Source: Deltaproteobacteria bacterium
GTDB taxonomy: Bacteria > Myxococcota > Kuafuiibacteriia > Kuafuiibacteriales > Kuafuiibacteriaceae
Reading direction: 5' to 3'
NCBI GenBank assembly: GCA_016703535.1
Contig: JADJBV010000001.1
Coordinates: 3,028,001 to 3,092,000 of the forward strand
Length of the DNA: 64,000 nt
Part shown: positions 10,949 to 20,208 of the stretch, piece after piece
How positions within the stretch are numbered: position 1 is the first letter of the stretch
How the letters are laid out: each line of letters opens with the position of its first letter
The notes under the pieces: model-generated
The model's database searches: none
Seen by the model: the letters and a program-made list of their open reading frames with translations, nothing else
Told to the model about the DNA's origin: nothing
Made by a program: the position numbers and the translations under genes

Positions 10949-11500
10949 TCAACGCCGCAGGCGCCACAAGATCCCAGCGCCCGAGGCCAACGCCAAAAAC
11001 ACCCCGACCCACAGGTAACGAGCCGGTACCTCGGCGCCCTCCGTCTGTGGGCTGACCAAGGTCACCTCGGCCACCGGCATCAGATACCGGCACTCGCTGA
11101 TCAAGGCCCGGACCGACGATGGTTCGAGATCGGTCGGCACCTCTCCCTTCTCCACCCGTACGGTCCGGGTGGCGCCGGCCGGCAAGATCTCGCTGGCGGT
11201 GGCCCGGAAGGCCAAGCCACCACCCTCCAAACGACGGGGACGGATCGTCGGGAGGGCCGCTGGCCGAGTGCCTTCAATCTCGGCCAAGCCGGCGCCCAAA
11301 AACACCGCCAACTCGATGGCCGAGATGGCGGTGGTGGAGGTCGATCGGAGGACGACGTCGACCTTCACCGCCCGCTCGAAAGGGCGATCTTGAAAGGTCT
11401 TGGTCTCGAAGGTGGCGTGGGCCGACAGGACCTCGATGGCCTCGGCGCAGGGCGCTGCCCCGACGGCGAAGGCGGCCCACCCCCATAAGAGCGGGCTCAG
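10949..11500 (-). CDS. secreted, C-terminally membrane-anchored protein of unknown function (probable CTG start)
   Basis: Read from CTG at 11500, the 183-residue protein has a clear signal peptide (SPLLWGWAAFAVGAAPCAEA), a beta-rich body and a C-terminal membrane helix (YLWVGVFLALASGAGILW) followed by basic residues. No ATG, GTG or TTG lies between the upstream stop region and the GTG at 11368, and starting at 11368 would remove the signal peptide. The CTG overlaps the stop of the upstream vWA gene as CTGA, so translational coupling is likely. I do not recognise the family. It ends 4 bases from the convergent PilZ gene. Confidence 0.6.
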   Translation of the reverse strand: MSPLLWGWAAFAVGAAPCAEAIEVLSAHATFETKTFQDRPFERAVKVDVVLRSTSTTAISAIELAVFLGAGLAEIEGTRPAALPTIRPRRLEGGGLAFRATASEILPAGATRTVRVEKGEVPTDLEPSSVRALISECRYLMPVAEVTLVSPQTEGAEVPARYLWVGVFLALASGAGILWRLRR

Positions 11501-14500
11501 GGGAGGCAGGCCACGGTGTAGGTGACGGAGATGGTCGCGCCCGCAGCCGGCGTCGAACCTTGGGTGAAGACCACGCTGTTGGTGCCCATGTCATAGGACC
11601 AGTTCATCGTGCCGGTCGGTGAGGTGGCCGGGATCGGGGTCCCGTTCACCTGGACCGCGATGGTGACCGGCACGGGCTGGGACGAAAGCTGGAAGGACCG
11701 GCGCAAGCCGAAGCTGTTGAGGCCGATGTTGGAGAGGGTCTGACCCCAGTTGGCGCTGCAGATCGACTCGACCACGCCGCCCGTGTTGTTGGCCACCGAG
11801 ATGTACTGGGCGCCGTAGTCGGCGTTGCCGCCGGGCCCGTTGCAGACCGGCTGTTGGGTGCCGACCACCGCACTCGCCGAGAACATGGAGGAGTTCTGGA
11901 ACCCTTTGATGTTCCGGAAGAAGTTTTCGTAGAACTGGGGCTGCTGCGAAGAATAGTCCGATTCGTCGGAGACGAAGATGATCGCCAGGGCCGCGTCGGT
12001 CCGGAGGAAGCCAGCGTTGTGGGTGTTGATCAGCGGGTCGGAGAGGGCCAAATAGGCCGCCTCCAAGCCCCGTTCGGTGCCGCTGCCGTTGGTGCCCTGG
12101 TTCACGAACTGCTGAAAGAGGTTCAGGCCGTTCGGCGTCGTGGGCGTGATGATCTTGGGCGTGCCGTTGAGCTGCCCAAGGGGGCCCGAGACAAAACGCC
12201 CGGCCTCGGCGTTGGACTGGATGTCGGTGGTGGTCACCGCGATCTGATAGTCGATGGAGTTGGCCTGGGCGTAGCTCAAGAACTGGCTGAGGTTGGCGCT
12301 GAGGCTGCCTTGCTCCTCGGACATCGAGCCCGAGTTGTCGACGACGAAGAGGACGTCCGCTTGGGGGGTCGGCACCTGGCTGAAGGTGTCGGTGACCGTC
12401 GGGCTGATTTGGCCTTCACCCGAAAGGGGCACCGCGACCGGCACCGGGGCCCCGGTGTGGGAGATGAACAACACGCCGGTGTCCACGCCGATGTCGGCCG
12501 GGTGATAGCGGAGGTTGATCACCGCTTGAGCGCCCGCGGGCAAGGCCGCCGGGGTGGCGAAGGGCGCCAGCTCGAACTCGGGTGAGGTCGTGGGATCCAG
12601 GTAGACGTTGTTGATGGTCACCGCCGAGGAGCCGGTGTTGTAGACGGTCACCGTGCGGTTCGGGGATCGGCAGGTCACCGGCACCACGTTGAAGTCGAGC
12701 TGGGACGGGATCACCAAGACCTCGCTGGGGGCGCTGGTGCCGCTGATCGGCACCATCACGCTGGCCTGGCCCGGGTCGTCCGAGGTGAAGGTCAGGAGGG
12801 TCATGTGGCTGCCGTATTGGGTCGGGGCGTAGGCCACCGAAACCCGGTGGCTCGAGCCCGGCGCAACCGTCACCAAGGGGGCGGCCCCGGCGGTCATGAG
12901 GAACTCGGCGCCGCCGTTCAGGGCCAAGTTGGTGATCGAACAAGGTTGAGCGCCGCCGTTTCGGATCTCGATGGGCAAGGTCGCCGTGCGACCCCGTTCG
13001 ACCAAGCCGAAGGTCAGCTGGGAGGGCGCCACGTTGATCGAGCAGGTGGTGGGAACGCCGCCGATCCCGTTCACCGGGATCACTAGGTTGCCTTCATCAC
13101 GATCGTCCGAGACCACCAGGATCTGGGCCATGTCGGCGCCGGCGTCGGTCGGCGTGTAGAACAGCTGGAAGTCGACCGAGGTGCCGGGCTGGATGACCGT
13201 CGAGCCGACCGGGGCTCCGACCATGGTGATCTCTCCCGTCGGCGTCTGGAGCATGATGCTCGAGACGGTGAGCGGGGCGTTGCCGACGTTCTGCAAGCTG
13301 GCCGGCCGCATGGCGGTGCCGCCGATGGCGACGGTGCCGAAGTTGACGATCGGGGGGAAGGCGTCGATGTCGGGCCCGTTGGAGCGGGCGGTCACCGAAA
13401 CGAACTTGGTGGTGTCGGTCTCGGGGGTGCCCGGATCATCCCAAGCGTCGGTCACGACTTCGATGCGGCCCGAGTCTTCACCGGGCGTCACGCCGACGTA
13501 GGTGACGTCCACGTTGAGCTCTTCGGTGGGTTGGAGCACCAAAGGCAGCGCCCGGGACGGGGTCGGGTTGAACTCGTTGGTGGTCCCGCTTTCGGTGGCC
13601 ACGCTGTAGACGGTGAGCGGAACGTTGCCGATGTTGCGGGCCACGAAGTTGCGCAGGGTCGGCGTCTGCTCAGGCACCGATCCGAAGTCGAGGACCGCCG
13701 GCACCAACTCGAACAGCGGCTTCACGCCAGTGCCCGTCAGTTGGATCACCTGGTTGCAGGTGGCGCAGAAGTTTACGGTGATGGTGTTCTGGTGCGGGCC
13801 TTCGAGCGGCGGCTGGAACCACACCTTGATGGTGGCGGAGCCGTTCCCAGGGATTTGGCCCATCAGCGGTTGATCGAAGGCCACGGCCACCCCGGAGGCG
13901 TCGGTCATCCCGAAGATCAAGGAACCTTGCTGGATGGGCGCGATCGAGAAGGGCTGCACGAACTCGGTGCCGTTGGTGAGGGTCAGGTCCAGGTCCCTGC
14001 GTTGGTTGACGGTGACCGGGCCGAAGTCGAGGATGTCGCCCGGGTTGAAGTTGACCTGAGGCGCCACGCCGTTGGCCTTCAGCGTGATGCTGGTCGTCTT
14101 CTGCATCGCGTTGTGCATGATCAACAAGGTCGCGGTGAGGGGACCTTCTTGACCGGCGATCGCGGTGACCGAAAACTCTCGATCCGAACCCTTCTCGACC
14201 AACCACGCACCGGTATCGTCGGCGGCGTTGTCGAAGCGGAAGGAGAAGCCAGAGGCCTCGGGTTGGATCCGGGTCGGCTCGGGGCACTCGGTGTCGGTGG
14301 TGTCGGCCAAGCAGATCGTCAAGACATCGGTGCCGGAGTTGTTGACGCCCACCGCCAAAGTGGCCACGGCGCCCAGCGGCACGTTGCCGAAGTTGAGTTC
14401 GGTGATCGCCTCGTCCCCGACCCGCGGATCGTAGACCTTGATCTGAGGTTGGAGCCGTCCAAGGGGCGGCTCGCCCTCGCACTCGCAGCCCAAGCCGCCC

Positions 14501-14565
14501 AGGACAAGGCCCACCGCCGTCCACGCCAGAACCGCATTACCCAACCCGATCGCGCGCTTGCTCAT
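11497..14565 (-). CDS. large lipoprotein with multiple ASH-type domains and a C-terminal vWA domain
   Basis: A 1022-residue protein starting at MSKRAI, with a signal peptide ending near a GLGC cysteine (lipidation likely but the box is not perfect). About six choice-of-anchor-D/ASH-type beta-sandwiches follow, each with an LDFG- or LNFG-like anchor strand and a final VPxxGxG strand. Near residues 730-900 there is a von Willebrand A domain with the MIDAS motif DNSGS and later FVSDESD, so divalent-metal-dependent ligand binding is possible. The organisation fits a surface adhesion or sensing lipoprotein. Its stop overlaps the start of the next gene by 4 bases. Confidence 0.85.
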   Translation of the reverse strand: MSKRAIGLGNAVLAWTAVGLVLGGLGCECEGEPPLGRLQPQIKVYDPRVGDEAITELNFGNVPLGAVATLAVGVNNSGTDVLTICLADTTDTECPEPTRIQPEASGFSFRFDNAADDTGAWLVEKGSDREFSVTAIAGQEGPLTATLLIMHNAMQKTTSITLKANGVAPQVNFNPGDILDFGPVTVNQRRDLDLTLTNGTEFVQPFSIAPIQQGSLIFGMTDASGVAVAFDQPLMGQIPGNGSATIKVWFQPPLEGPHQNTITVNFCATCNQVIQLTGTGVKPLFELVPAVLDFGSVPEQTPTLRNFVARNIGNVPLTVYSVATESGTTNEFNPTPSRALPLVLQPTEELNVDVTYVGVTPGEDSGRIEVVTDAWDDPGTPETDTTKFVSVTARSNGPDIDAFPPIVNFGTVAIGGTAMRPASLQNVGNAPLTVSSIMLQTPTGEITMVGAPVGSTVIQPGTSVDFQLFYTPTDAGADMAQILVVSDDRDEGNLVIPVNGIGGVPTTCSINVAPSQLTFGLVERGRTATLPIEIRNGGAQPCSITNLALNGGAEFLMTAGAAPLVTVAPGSSHRVSVAYAPTQYGSHMTLLTFTSDDPGQASVMVPISGTSAPSEVLVIPSQLDFNVVPVTCRSPNRTVTVYNTGSSAVTINNVYLDPTTSPEFELAPFATPAALPAGAQAVINLRYHPADIGVDTGVLFISHTGAPVPVAVPLSGEGQISPTVTDTFSQVPTPQADVLFVVDNSGSMSEEQGSLSANLSQFLSYAQANSIDYQIAVTTTDIQSNAEAGRFVSGPLGQLNGTPKIITPTTPNGLNLFQQFVNQGTNGSGTERGLEAAYLALSDPLINTHNAGFLRTDAALAIIFVSDESDYSSQQPQFYENFFRNIKGFQNSSMFSASAVVGTQQPVCNGPGGNADYGAQYISVANNTGGVVESICSANWGQTLSNIGLNSFGLRRSFQLSSQPVPVTIAVQVNGTPIPATSPTGTMNWSYDMGTNSVVFTQGSTPAAGATISVTYTVACLP

Positions 14566-14675
14566 GAACCCCATCCCGGGTGGAGGAGGTGAAGTGATTC
14601 GCCCCACACCCGCGGCGAGTCTGGGGCCCCGGACTGGACCTCGCCATCAGACCGCTGACGGATGAGCGAAAGCGT

Positions 14676-14704
14676 TTGAGCGGCGCGACCTTGCAGGGTA
14701 CTTT
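14676..14704 (+). promoter_or_regulatory. putative promoter, leaderless
   Basis: TTGAGC (14676-14681), 17 bases, TACTTT (14699-14704), then only 7 bases to the GTG start at 14712. Inferred; the spacing would place transcription start at or next to the start codon. Confidence 0.4.
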
Positions 14705-14711
14705 TCGGTCA

Positions 14712-16820
14712 GTGCGCAGAAGAGTCGTGACGCTTTGCGTAGCTGCGCTGTTAGGGGCCTGCGCCGAAAGGGTCGAGGTCAAGGTGACCTTCCCCAACGC
14801 CACCATCCGGGCCGTCAGCCAAAGGGTCGAGCTCCACCTCTTCGCCTTGGCGCCCCCCCTCGAGGGCTGCGACGACCTGGATCCCCGCGGGAAACCCGCC
14901 GGAAACGCGCCCACCCGTACCGGGGTCAGCGCCCTCAAGAGTGTGGTCGCCGGGCTGAATGACCTCCCGGTCGACCTGGAGGAGGTCCCCGCCGGGACCT
15001 ACCTGCTGGCGGTGGAGGCCTTTGGCGCCCGGTGCGAGACCGTGACCCAACTCCCGGACGGCTCGACCAGCTGTGCTCGTTTGGTCAACGAGCCCCCCAC
15101 GGTGTTGCGCGGTTATGACTGTTCGCTGGTTCGCCTCGGGGAGGGCTCCAGCTTGGGGGCCAACCTGATCAGCTTCGCCGACGTCGGATCGACGATGCGC
15201 GTGCCCCTCGACTTCCCGGTCAACGCTCAACGCTACGACCAAACCCGTCCCCTTTTTATGGTCGACGGCGAAGAGGCCCTCGACACCCTCGTCGTGCAGC
15301 TCCTCGACAACAACGCGTCGGAGATCGACGACGTGCCGGTCCACTACGGCGTGATCGCGGGCCGCGGCACGATCGTCGAGCCCATCCCCATCAAGAGCGC
15401 CGAAGATCTGGCGTCCCAAGACAACGGCATCACCCGAGCCACCCTTCGGGCCGGCCTGGAGGCCAGCCGCGAGGGGGTGATCAAGGTGCAGGCCCACGCG
15501 GTGGGCTTCGAGGGATCACCGATCGAGTTTGAAGCCCGGGCCGTCCCCAGCGCCAAGGTCGAGACCAACTTCGCCGAGGTCCCGAGCGGCGTCGAGTTGG
15601 GTGAGGTCGAAGATCAGTACTCGAACGTGGTGGTCCGTGACTTGGACGGCGATGGCCTCCTCGACTTCGTGACCGCCACCGGAGTGGGCCCCTATCGATT
15701 GGTGCTGGGCTACGGCCAAGCCGATCGGGGCTTTGCGGTCGCCGCCACCCGCCCCCAACCCCAGGAGGCTCGGGCCTTGGCGATCGCCCGGCTGACCCCG
15801 GGCCGCCGTACGGTGATCGTCGCGGTGGCCGATCGCATCGGCGACTACGAGCCCGCCTTGCGCACCTACGTGGCGAAGGCGCCGGGCTACAACTTGTGGC
15901 CCGAGCTCGATCGCCCGCCCACCGGCCCCGATCTCCTGGACAACCCGGCGTTGATCACCTCCCTCGGCGGCGAGCCGATGGCCAAGATGACCCACGCCTT
16001 CGACGTGGCCGATCTGGACGGCGACGGGCTGGACGAACTGAGCGCGTCCCGCTGCTCCTATCTGGTCGACTTTCAGGGGCTACGAAGCAACCGCGTCAAC
16101 TGCTACGGCGGGGTCAACGACGACGGCGACAGCGAGGTCACCGTCATCGGCGTCGGGCCCACCACCGACGGCTTCCGGGTCTTGGCAGCCCGGCCGGTCG
16201 CGGCCAACGACGGCGGCTTCCGGGAGACCCACTTCGGCGACATCAACGGCGACGGCAGCTTGGATCTGGCCTTCGTCTCGGGCAGCGAGCTGAAGGGCGT
16301 CTGCGGGAACCGCTTCGCCGCGCCCAACTTCGAGCTGGATCGAGGCGAACGTTTTGATGCCTCGATCGTCTTCGGCAACGGCTATTCCTTCGCTTTTGGG
16401 CGCTTCGACGATCGGGCTGGCGCTGATGTCGTGGCGGCGGGTCCTTACCGGGCCTCGTCGCCGGACTCGGGGCTGGTCGTGCTGCCCGGCGCGGGCTGCA
16501 ACTACGACGAAGGCACCGGCGCGGTGATCGCCGGCCGGACCACCGTCAACGAGCGCCTGATGGTGCGCGCAGCCGACCTCAACGGCGACGGGTTCAGCGA
16601 GGCCTTGTTGCTGCAACGAGACGAAGGCCGGCTCCGCTTGTTCTTTGGGGGTGGTCAGGGGGCCCTGGCGGCCGGGCCCATCTTGGAGGTCCCGGATCGG
16701 CGGATCGGCGCCTTCGACGTGGGCCTCGAGACCCGCAATGGCCGCACCGAGGTCGTCGCGGTGGTCGCCCTGTTGGGCGAAAACCGGCTCTGGATCGTCC
16801 GGTTCCGGCCCGGCACCTAA
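14712..16820 (+). CDS. FG-GAP/VCBS-repeat lipoprotein
   Basis: Starting at GTG 14712 the 702-residue protein has a short basic N-terminus and a lipobox LLGAC. The second half holds at least four calcium-binding FG-GAP/VCBS loops (DLDGDGLLD, DLDGDGLDE, DINGDGSLD, DLNGDGFSE), the pattern of an integrin-like beta-propeller. The first part is an unassigned beta-rich region. It is probably an outer-membrane lipoprotein facing the periplasm or the exterior. No enzymatic motif is seen. Followed after 64 bases by another ASH-type lipoprotein on the same strand. Confidence 0.82.
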   Translation: MRRRVVTLCVAALLGACAERVEVKVTFPNATIRAVSQRVELHLFALAPPLEGCDDLDPRGKPAGNAPTRTGVSALKSVVAGLNDLPVDLEEVPAGTYLLAVEAFGARCETVTQLPDGSTSCARLVNEPPTVLRGYDCSLVRLGEGSSLGANLISFADVGSTMRVPLDFPVNAQRYDQTRPLFMVDGEEALDTLVVQLLDNNASEIDDVPVHYGVIAGRGTIVEPIPIKSAEDLASQDNGITRATLRAGLEASREGVIKVQAHAVGFEGSPIEFEARAVPSAKVETNFAEVPSGVELGEVEDQYSNVVVRDLDGDGLLDFVTATGVGPYRLVLGYGQADRGFAVAATRPQPQEARALAIARLTPGRRTVIVAVADRIGDYEPALRTYVAKAPGYNLWPELDRPPTGPDLLDNPALITSLGGEPMAKMTHAFDVADLDGDGLDELSASRCSYLVDFQGLRSNRVNCYGGVNDDGDSEVTVIGVGPTTDGFRVLAARPVAANDGGFRETHFGDINGDGSLDLAFVSGSELKGVCGNRFAAPNFELDRGERFDASIVFGNGYSFAFGRFDDRAGADVVAAGPYRASSPDSGLVVLPGAGCNYDEGTGAVIAGRTTVNERLMVRAADLNGDGFSEALLLQRDEGRLRLFFGGGQGALAAGPILEVPDRRIGAFDVGLETRNGRTEVVAVVALLGENRLWIVRFRPGT

Positions 16821-16884
16821 GACCGGGTGGATATCCTACATCGGGCCAGGACTTCACCCCGCCCCTCGACTAAGATCCCCGGGC

Positions 16885-19014
16885 TTGCGCCTCCATTTTT
16901 GCGCTCCGCTCCTCTTGGTCCTGGCCTGTACCGACGAGGCCGGCATCGGCCAGCTGCACCCAGAGCTGGAACTTTCGGCCGCTCGGCTCGACTTCGGCGT
17001 GGTCCCCGTCAGCGCCACCCACCGCGTGTCGCTGGAGATCCGGAACAGCGGCAACCTCACCTTGGAGCTCGACGACCTGATCGTGCCCGAACCCTTCGGG
17101 TTGGTCGGGATCCCTAAAAGCCTGGCGCCCGCCGAACGGGTGACGCTCGAGGTCTACTTTCGGCCGACCACGATCGGAGCCCAGGCCGCCAACCTGGAAG
17201 GTCGCAGCAATGATCCGAAGCGGCCGCGGCTGGAGTTGCCGGTGGCGGGGGAAGGGGCGGTGGGGCTGCTGGACGTCCGGCCGGGTGAGATCAGCCTCGA
17301 GGCCATGCCGATCGGTACCGTGGGGGAAGGTCGCTTTTTGCTGAGCAATCGGGGGCCCGTCGCCATCCAGGCCCAGTTGACCACCGTGGGCTTCGATCGG
17401 CCGGAGCACTTTCGCCTGACCGGCCTCTCGCAATTCGATCAAGCCCAGCCGATGACCATCGAGGCCGGAGCTCAAGTGCCGCTGATCTTGACCTACACCC
17501 CGACCGCCGAGGGCGAGGACCACGGGTTGATCGTCTTGGAGACTTGCGGCCCAGGTTGTGGTCTCGAGGTGCAGGTCAAGGCTTCGGCGCACAACGCCTC
17601 GCTGCGCCTCGATCCGGCGGCCCTGGACTTCGGAGACGTCCCCATCGGCAGCCGCACCCACCAGATGATCACCGTGCGCAACGAAGGTGGCCAGCCGGTG
17701 GAGCTGCGGGCCGTCGAAGCCCGAGGTGAAGGCTTGACGGCCGCGACCACCACCCCGTTGCCCAACTCGCTGGCGCCGGGTGGTGTGGCCTTCATCTCCG
17801 TCGACTATCAACCGAGCAGCGCCGCCGAGCTGGAGGGTGAGGTGCTGCTGAAGAGCGATCTTTCGGGCGGCGAGTCCCTCCGGGTGGGAGTCGTCGGCCG
17901 GGGCGCGGGGCCCCTGATGGTCGTGCAACCCGCTCACCTGGACTTCGGCACCTTAACTCGCCCGGGCACCACCCAACGGTCCCTCTTGGTGGTCAATCAA
18001 GGCTCGGGTCCGGTCGAGGTCTCGAGCGCCACCTTGGGACCCGAGCCCAACTTCACCCTCGGCGATGACTCGGCCCCACTGCCGGCCCGGCTGGAGAAGG
18101 GAGAGTCGGTGTTGTTGACGATCCGCTACAACGCCGGAGTCCCCGGAGACTTCTCCTCCACCGTCACCATCACCTCCTCGGATCCGCAGAACCCATCCGT
18201 CGTCGTGCCACTGAGCGGTCGCTACGAAGAGCGACAATGTGATCTGGTCGCGGCCCCGCGGGACCTCAACTTCGGCGTGGTGACCAGCTTCGACCCGGTC
18301 CCCGCCCGTTCGGTGGTTCAGAACGTCGGCGTGCAGACTTGCACCATCTTGCGCGGGAATTTCCGGGCCCCCAGTAGCCCCGACTTCACCGCCGACCCCC
18401 GCGCCTTTCCCTTAACCCTCGAGCCCGGCGAATCCGTAGAGCTCGGCTTCACCTTGAGGCCCCAGGGCCTGGGCGCCCAACAGGGCCTCTACGTGCTGGA
18501 GACCATCGATCAGCGGGAGCTTCGGATCTCGATGTTCAGCCTGCAAGGTGAACTCTGCAACGGCGGTCCTGGCCCCTGCCCTTGCCTCCCAGGGGACGTC
18601 CAAACCTATCGACGCTTCGACGATCCTGGGGTGCCCAGCGGCGTCTTCACGCCCGAAGAAGTTTCGCCGTACCACGTCTATTGTCAGGCCGGCAGCTGCG
18701 AACCCGGGGAGGTGTTGGTCGAGGTCGACCTCGACACCTTCGAGTGCAGCAGCGTGCCGAGCTGCAGCGGTGACACCGGGCTGGAGTGGGTCGACGGCCA
18801 CCTCAGCTGCGTCGCCTGTGACTTCGTCATCCGCTACGGCGCCCTCTTCGACGGCCTGCGGATCTGCGCCCCCACCCCGACCCTCAGCTGCGGCGCCGGA
18901 CAGGTGCCAACGTTCTTGGAAGAGATCCAGGAGTGGCGCTGCGAAAACACCTGCGACAACGGCCTGTACGACCAAGCCTTGCTCAACGGCAACTTGGTCT
19001 GCGTGCCCTGTTAG
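16885..19014 (+). CDS. ASH-domain lipoprotein with Cys-rich C-terminus
   Basis: A 709-residue protein if started at TTG 16885, which opens a signal peptide with lipobox LVLAC. No better start exists between the preceding stop and the first ASH domain, and a TAAGAT box lies 8 bases upstream. Five choice-of-anchor-D/ASH-like domains follow (for example the anchor strands ARLDFGVVP, ALDFGDVP, HLDFGTL and DLNFGVV). The last 170 residues contain about 18 cysteines, which suggests a disulfide-rich module. No function is assigned. Its TAG stop overlaps the TAA stop of the convergent next gene. Confidence 0.8.
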   Translation: MRLHFCAPLLLVLACTDEAGIGQLHPELELSAARLDFGVVPVSATHRVSLEIRNSGNLTLELDDLIVPEPFGLVGIPKSLAPAERVTLEVYFRPTTIGAQAANLEGRSNDPKRPRLELPVAGEGAVGLLDVRPGEISLEAMPIGTVGEGRFLLSNRGPVAIQAQLTTVGFDRPEHFRLTGLSQFDQAQPMTIEAGAQVPLILTYTPTAEGEDHGLIVLETCGPGCGLEVQVKASAHNASLRLDPAALDFGDVPIGSRTHQMITVRNEGGQPVELRAVEARGEGLTAATTTPLPNSLAPGGVAFISVDYQPSSAAELEGEVLLKSDLSGGESLRVGVVGRGAGPLMVVQPAHLDFGTLTRPGTTQRSLLVVNQGSGPVEVSSATLGPEPNFTLGDDSAPLPARLEKGESVLLTIRYNAGVPGDFSSTVTITSSDPQNPSVVVPLSGRYEERQCDLVAAPRDLNFGVVTSFDPVPARSVVQNVGVQTCTILRGNFRAPSSPDFTADPRAFPLTLEPGESVELGFTLRPQGLGAQQGLYVLETIDQRELRISMFSLQGELCNGGPGPCPCLPGDVQTYRRFDDPGVPSGVFTPEEVSPYHVYCQAGSCEPGEVLVEVDLDTFECSSVPSCSGDTGLEWVDGHLSCVACDFVIRYGALFDGLRICAPTPTLSCGAGQVPTFLEEIQEWRCENTCDNGLYDQALLNGNLVCVPC

Positions 19015-20174
19015 ATCCGCTTGGGGAAGTGGATCGTCAGGTCGTCCTTCTTTTTGGGCGCCTCCCCTTCGGAGTTCACTTCCTCCACCGGCTCGGCCTC
19101 GGCGGCGCGTTCCCTTGCGACCGCCTCCGGCAAGTTGAGGGTGTCGTCGCCCGGAGAGATCTCGCAGGCGAGTTCGTCGAGCAACAGCCAGCCGTCCTTT
19201 TTGATGCCGGAGATCAAGACGTTGTAGCGCCCGGGCTCGAAGAAGGTCAGCTGATAACTCCCGGGCGGGTCGGTGGGCTCGAAGAGATAACCGGGCCGAG
19301 GCCCCTGCTTCAGCGCAAAGCCCCGGATCCGGACTTCGGGATCGTAGGTCAAGTGGATCGGCTCGTGGGCTCGGGCCCGGTACGATCCGTCGCCCGCCCG
19401 ACTGAAGAACTTCCCTTGCTGGACCTTGGTGCAGAAGCCGGGGACGTTGGCCAAGAGGTGCTCCACCAACTCCAGCGGGTAGAGGTCGATGATCCCGGTG
19501 GCTGGCCCGAACTCCCGGAGCGCCTTGTTGGCGTAGGCGCGATCCGCGACGCCGACATACAGGCTGGCCAAAAAGGCCAGGGCGTCGTCGCGGCTGGCCC
19601 CGGTCCGCTGCCGTTCGGCGGCCAAAACCATCGCGTGTTGGGCGAAGCGGACCGATGGACCAAGGAGCCGCTTCATGTCGTTGGGGTCGGTGAGGTTCAG
19701 GTCACCCAGGTGGTCGATGGGCCCATCCTGAAAGTACTTCCCGGCCCCGTCGGCGCTACCGTAGCCTTTTTGAGCGGCCGCATGAGCGGCCTGGGCGGCG
19801 GCCTCACCGTCCTCGGGTTCGTCGTCCTGGTCGTCTTGTCGGCGGCCCCGCTTTTTGCGCTCTTCGTCGAAGTTGATTCCCTTGAGGCGGGCCTCCTCCT
19901 GTTCTTCTTCGGTCTGGGTGCTGCGAGAGCTCACCTCGAGCTCGGCGTTTTTACTGGCCTCATCGAGGAGCAAGGCCTTCCGGTGGCGCTCGAAGGCGGC
20001 GGCTTCGTCGCCTTCGGTGTGGACCCGGTGGGGGCGTTGGTAGGCCGCCTTGGGCGCCGAATGGGCTTGTTTCCCCGCGGCGTTCCGGGCCCTCAAGATC
20101 TCGCCGGGCCTGCTGTTCGTTCCAGAGCCGGGTGGGGGCCGGGGCCCACCTGGGGGAACGTTGACCTTGGACAC
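19011..20174 (-). CDS. protein of unknown function with disordered N-terminal half
   Basis: The 387-residue protein starts at GTG 20174. Residues 1-140 are Pro-, Gln- and charge-rich and probably disordered. The central part (about 145-235) is helical, and residues 290-350 look like a carboxypeptidase-regulatory-like beta-sandwich (SYQLTFFEPGRYNVLISG). No signal peptide or membrane helix is visible, so it is probably cytoplasmic. I do not recognise the family. It is divergent from the Ser/Thr kinase at 20209 with only 34 bases between the starts, so the two may share a control region. Its stop overlaps that of the convergent upstream gene. Confidence 0.7.
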   Translation of the reverse strand: MSKVNVPPGGPRPPPGSGTNSRPGEILRARNAAGKQAHSAPKAAYQRPHRVHTEGDEAAAFERHRKALLLDEASKNAELEVSSRSTQTEEEQEEARLKGINFDEERKKRGRRQDDQDDEPEDGEAAAQAAHAAAQKGYGSADGAGKYFQDGPIDHLGDLNLTDPNDMKRLLGPSVRFAQHAMVLAAERQRTGASRDDALAFLASLYVGVADRAYANKALREFGPATGIIDLYPLELVEHLLANVPGFCTKVQQGKFFSRAGDGSYRARAHEPIHLTYDPEVRIRGFALKQGPRPGYLFEPTDPPGSYQLTFFEPGRYNVLISGIKKDGWLLLDELACEISPGDDTLNLPEAVARERAAEAEPVEEVNSEGEAPKKKDDLTIHFPKRI

Positions 20175-20208
20175 TCGGTTCTATGGTAACACAGGCCTAG
20201 CACCTTCG

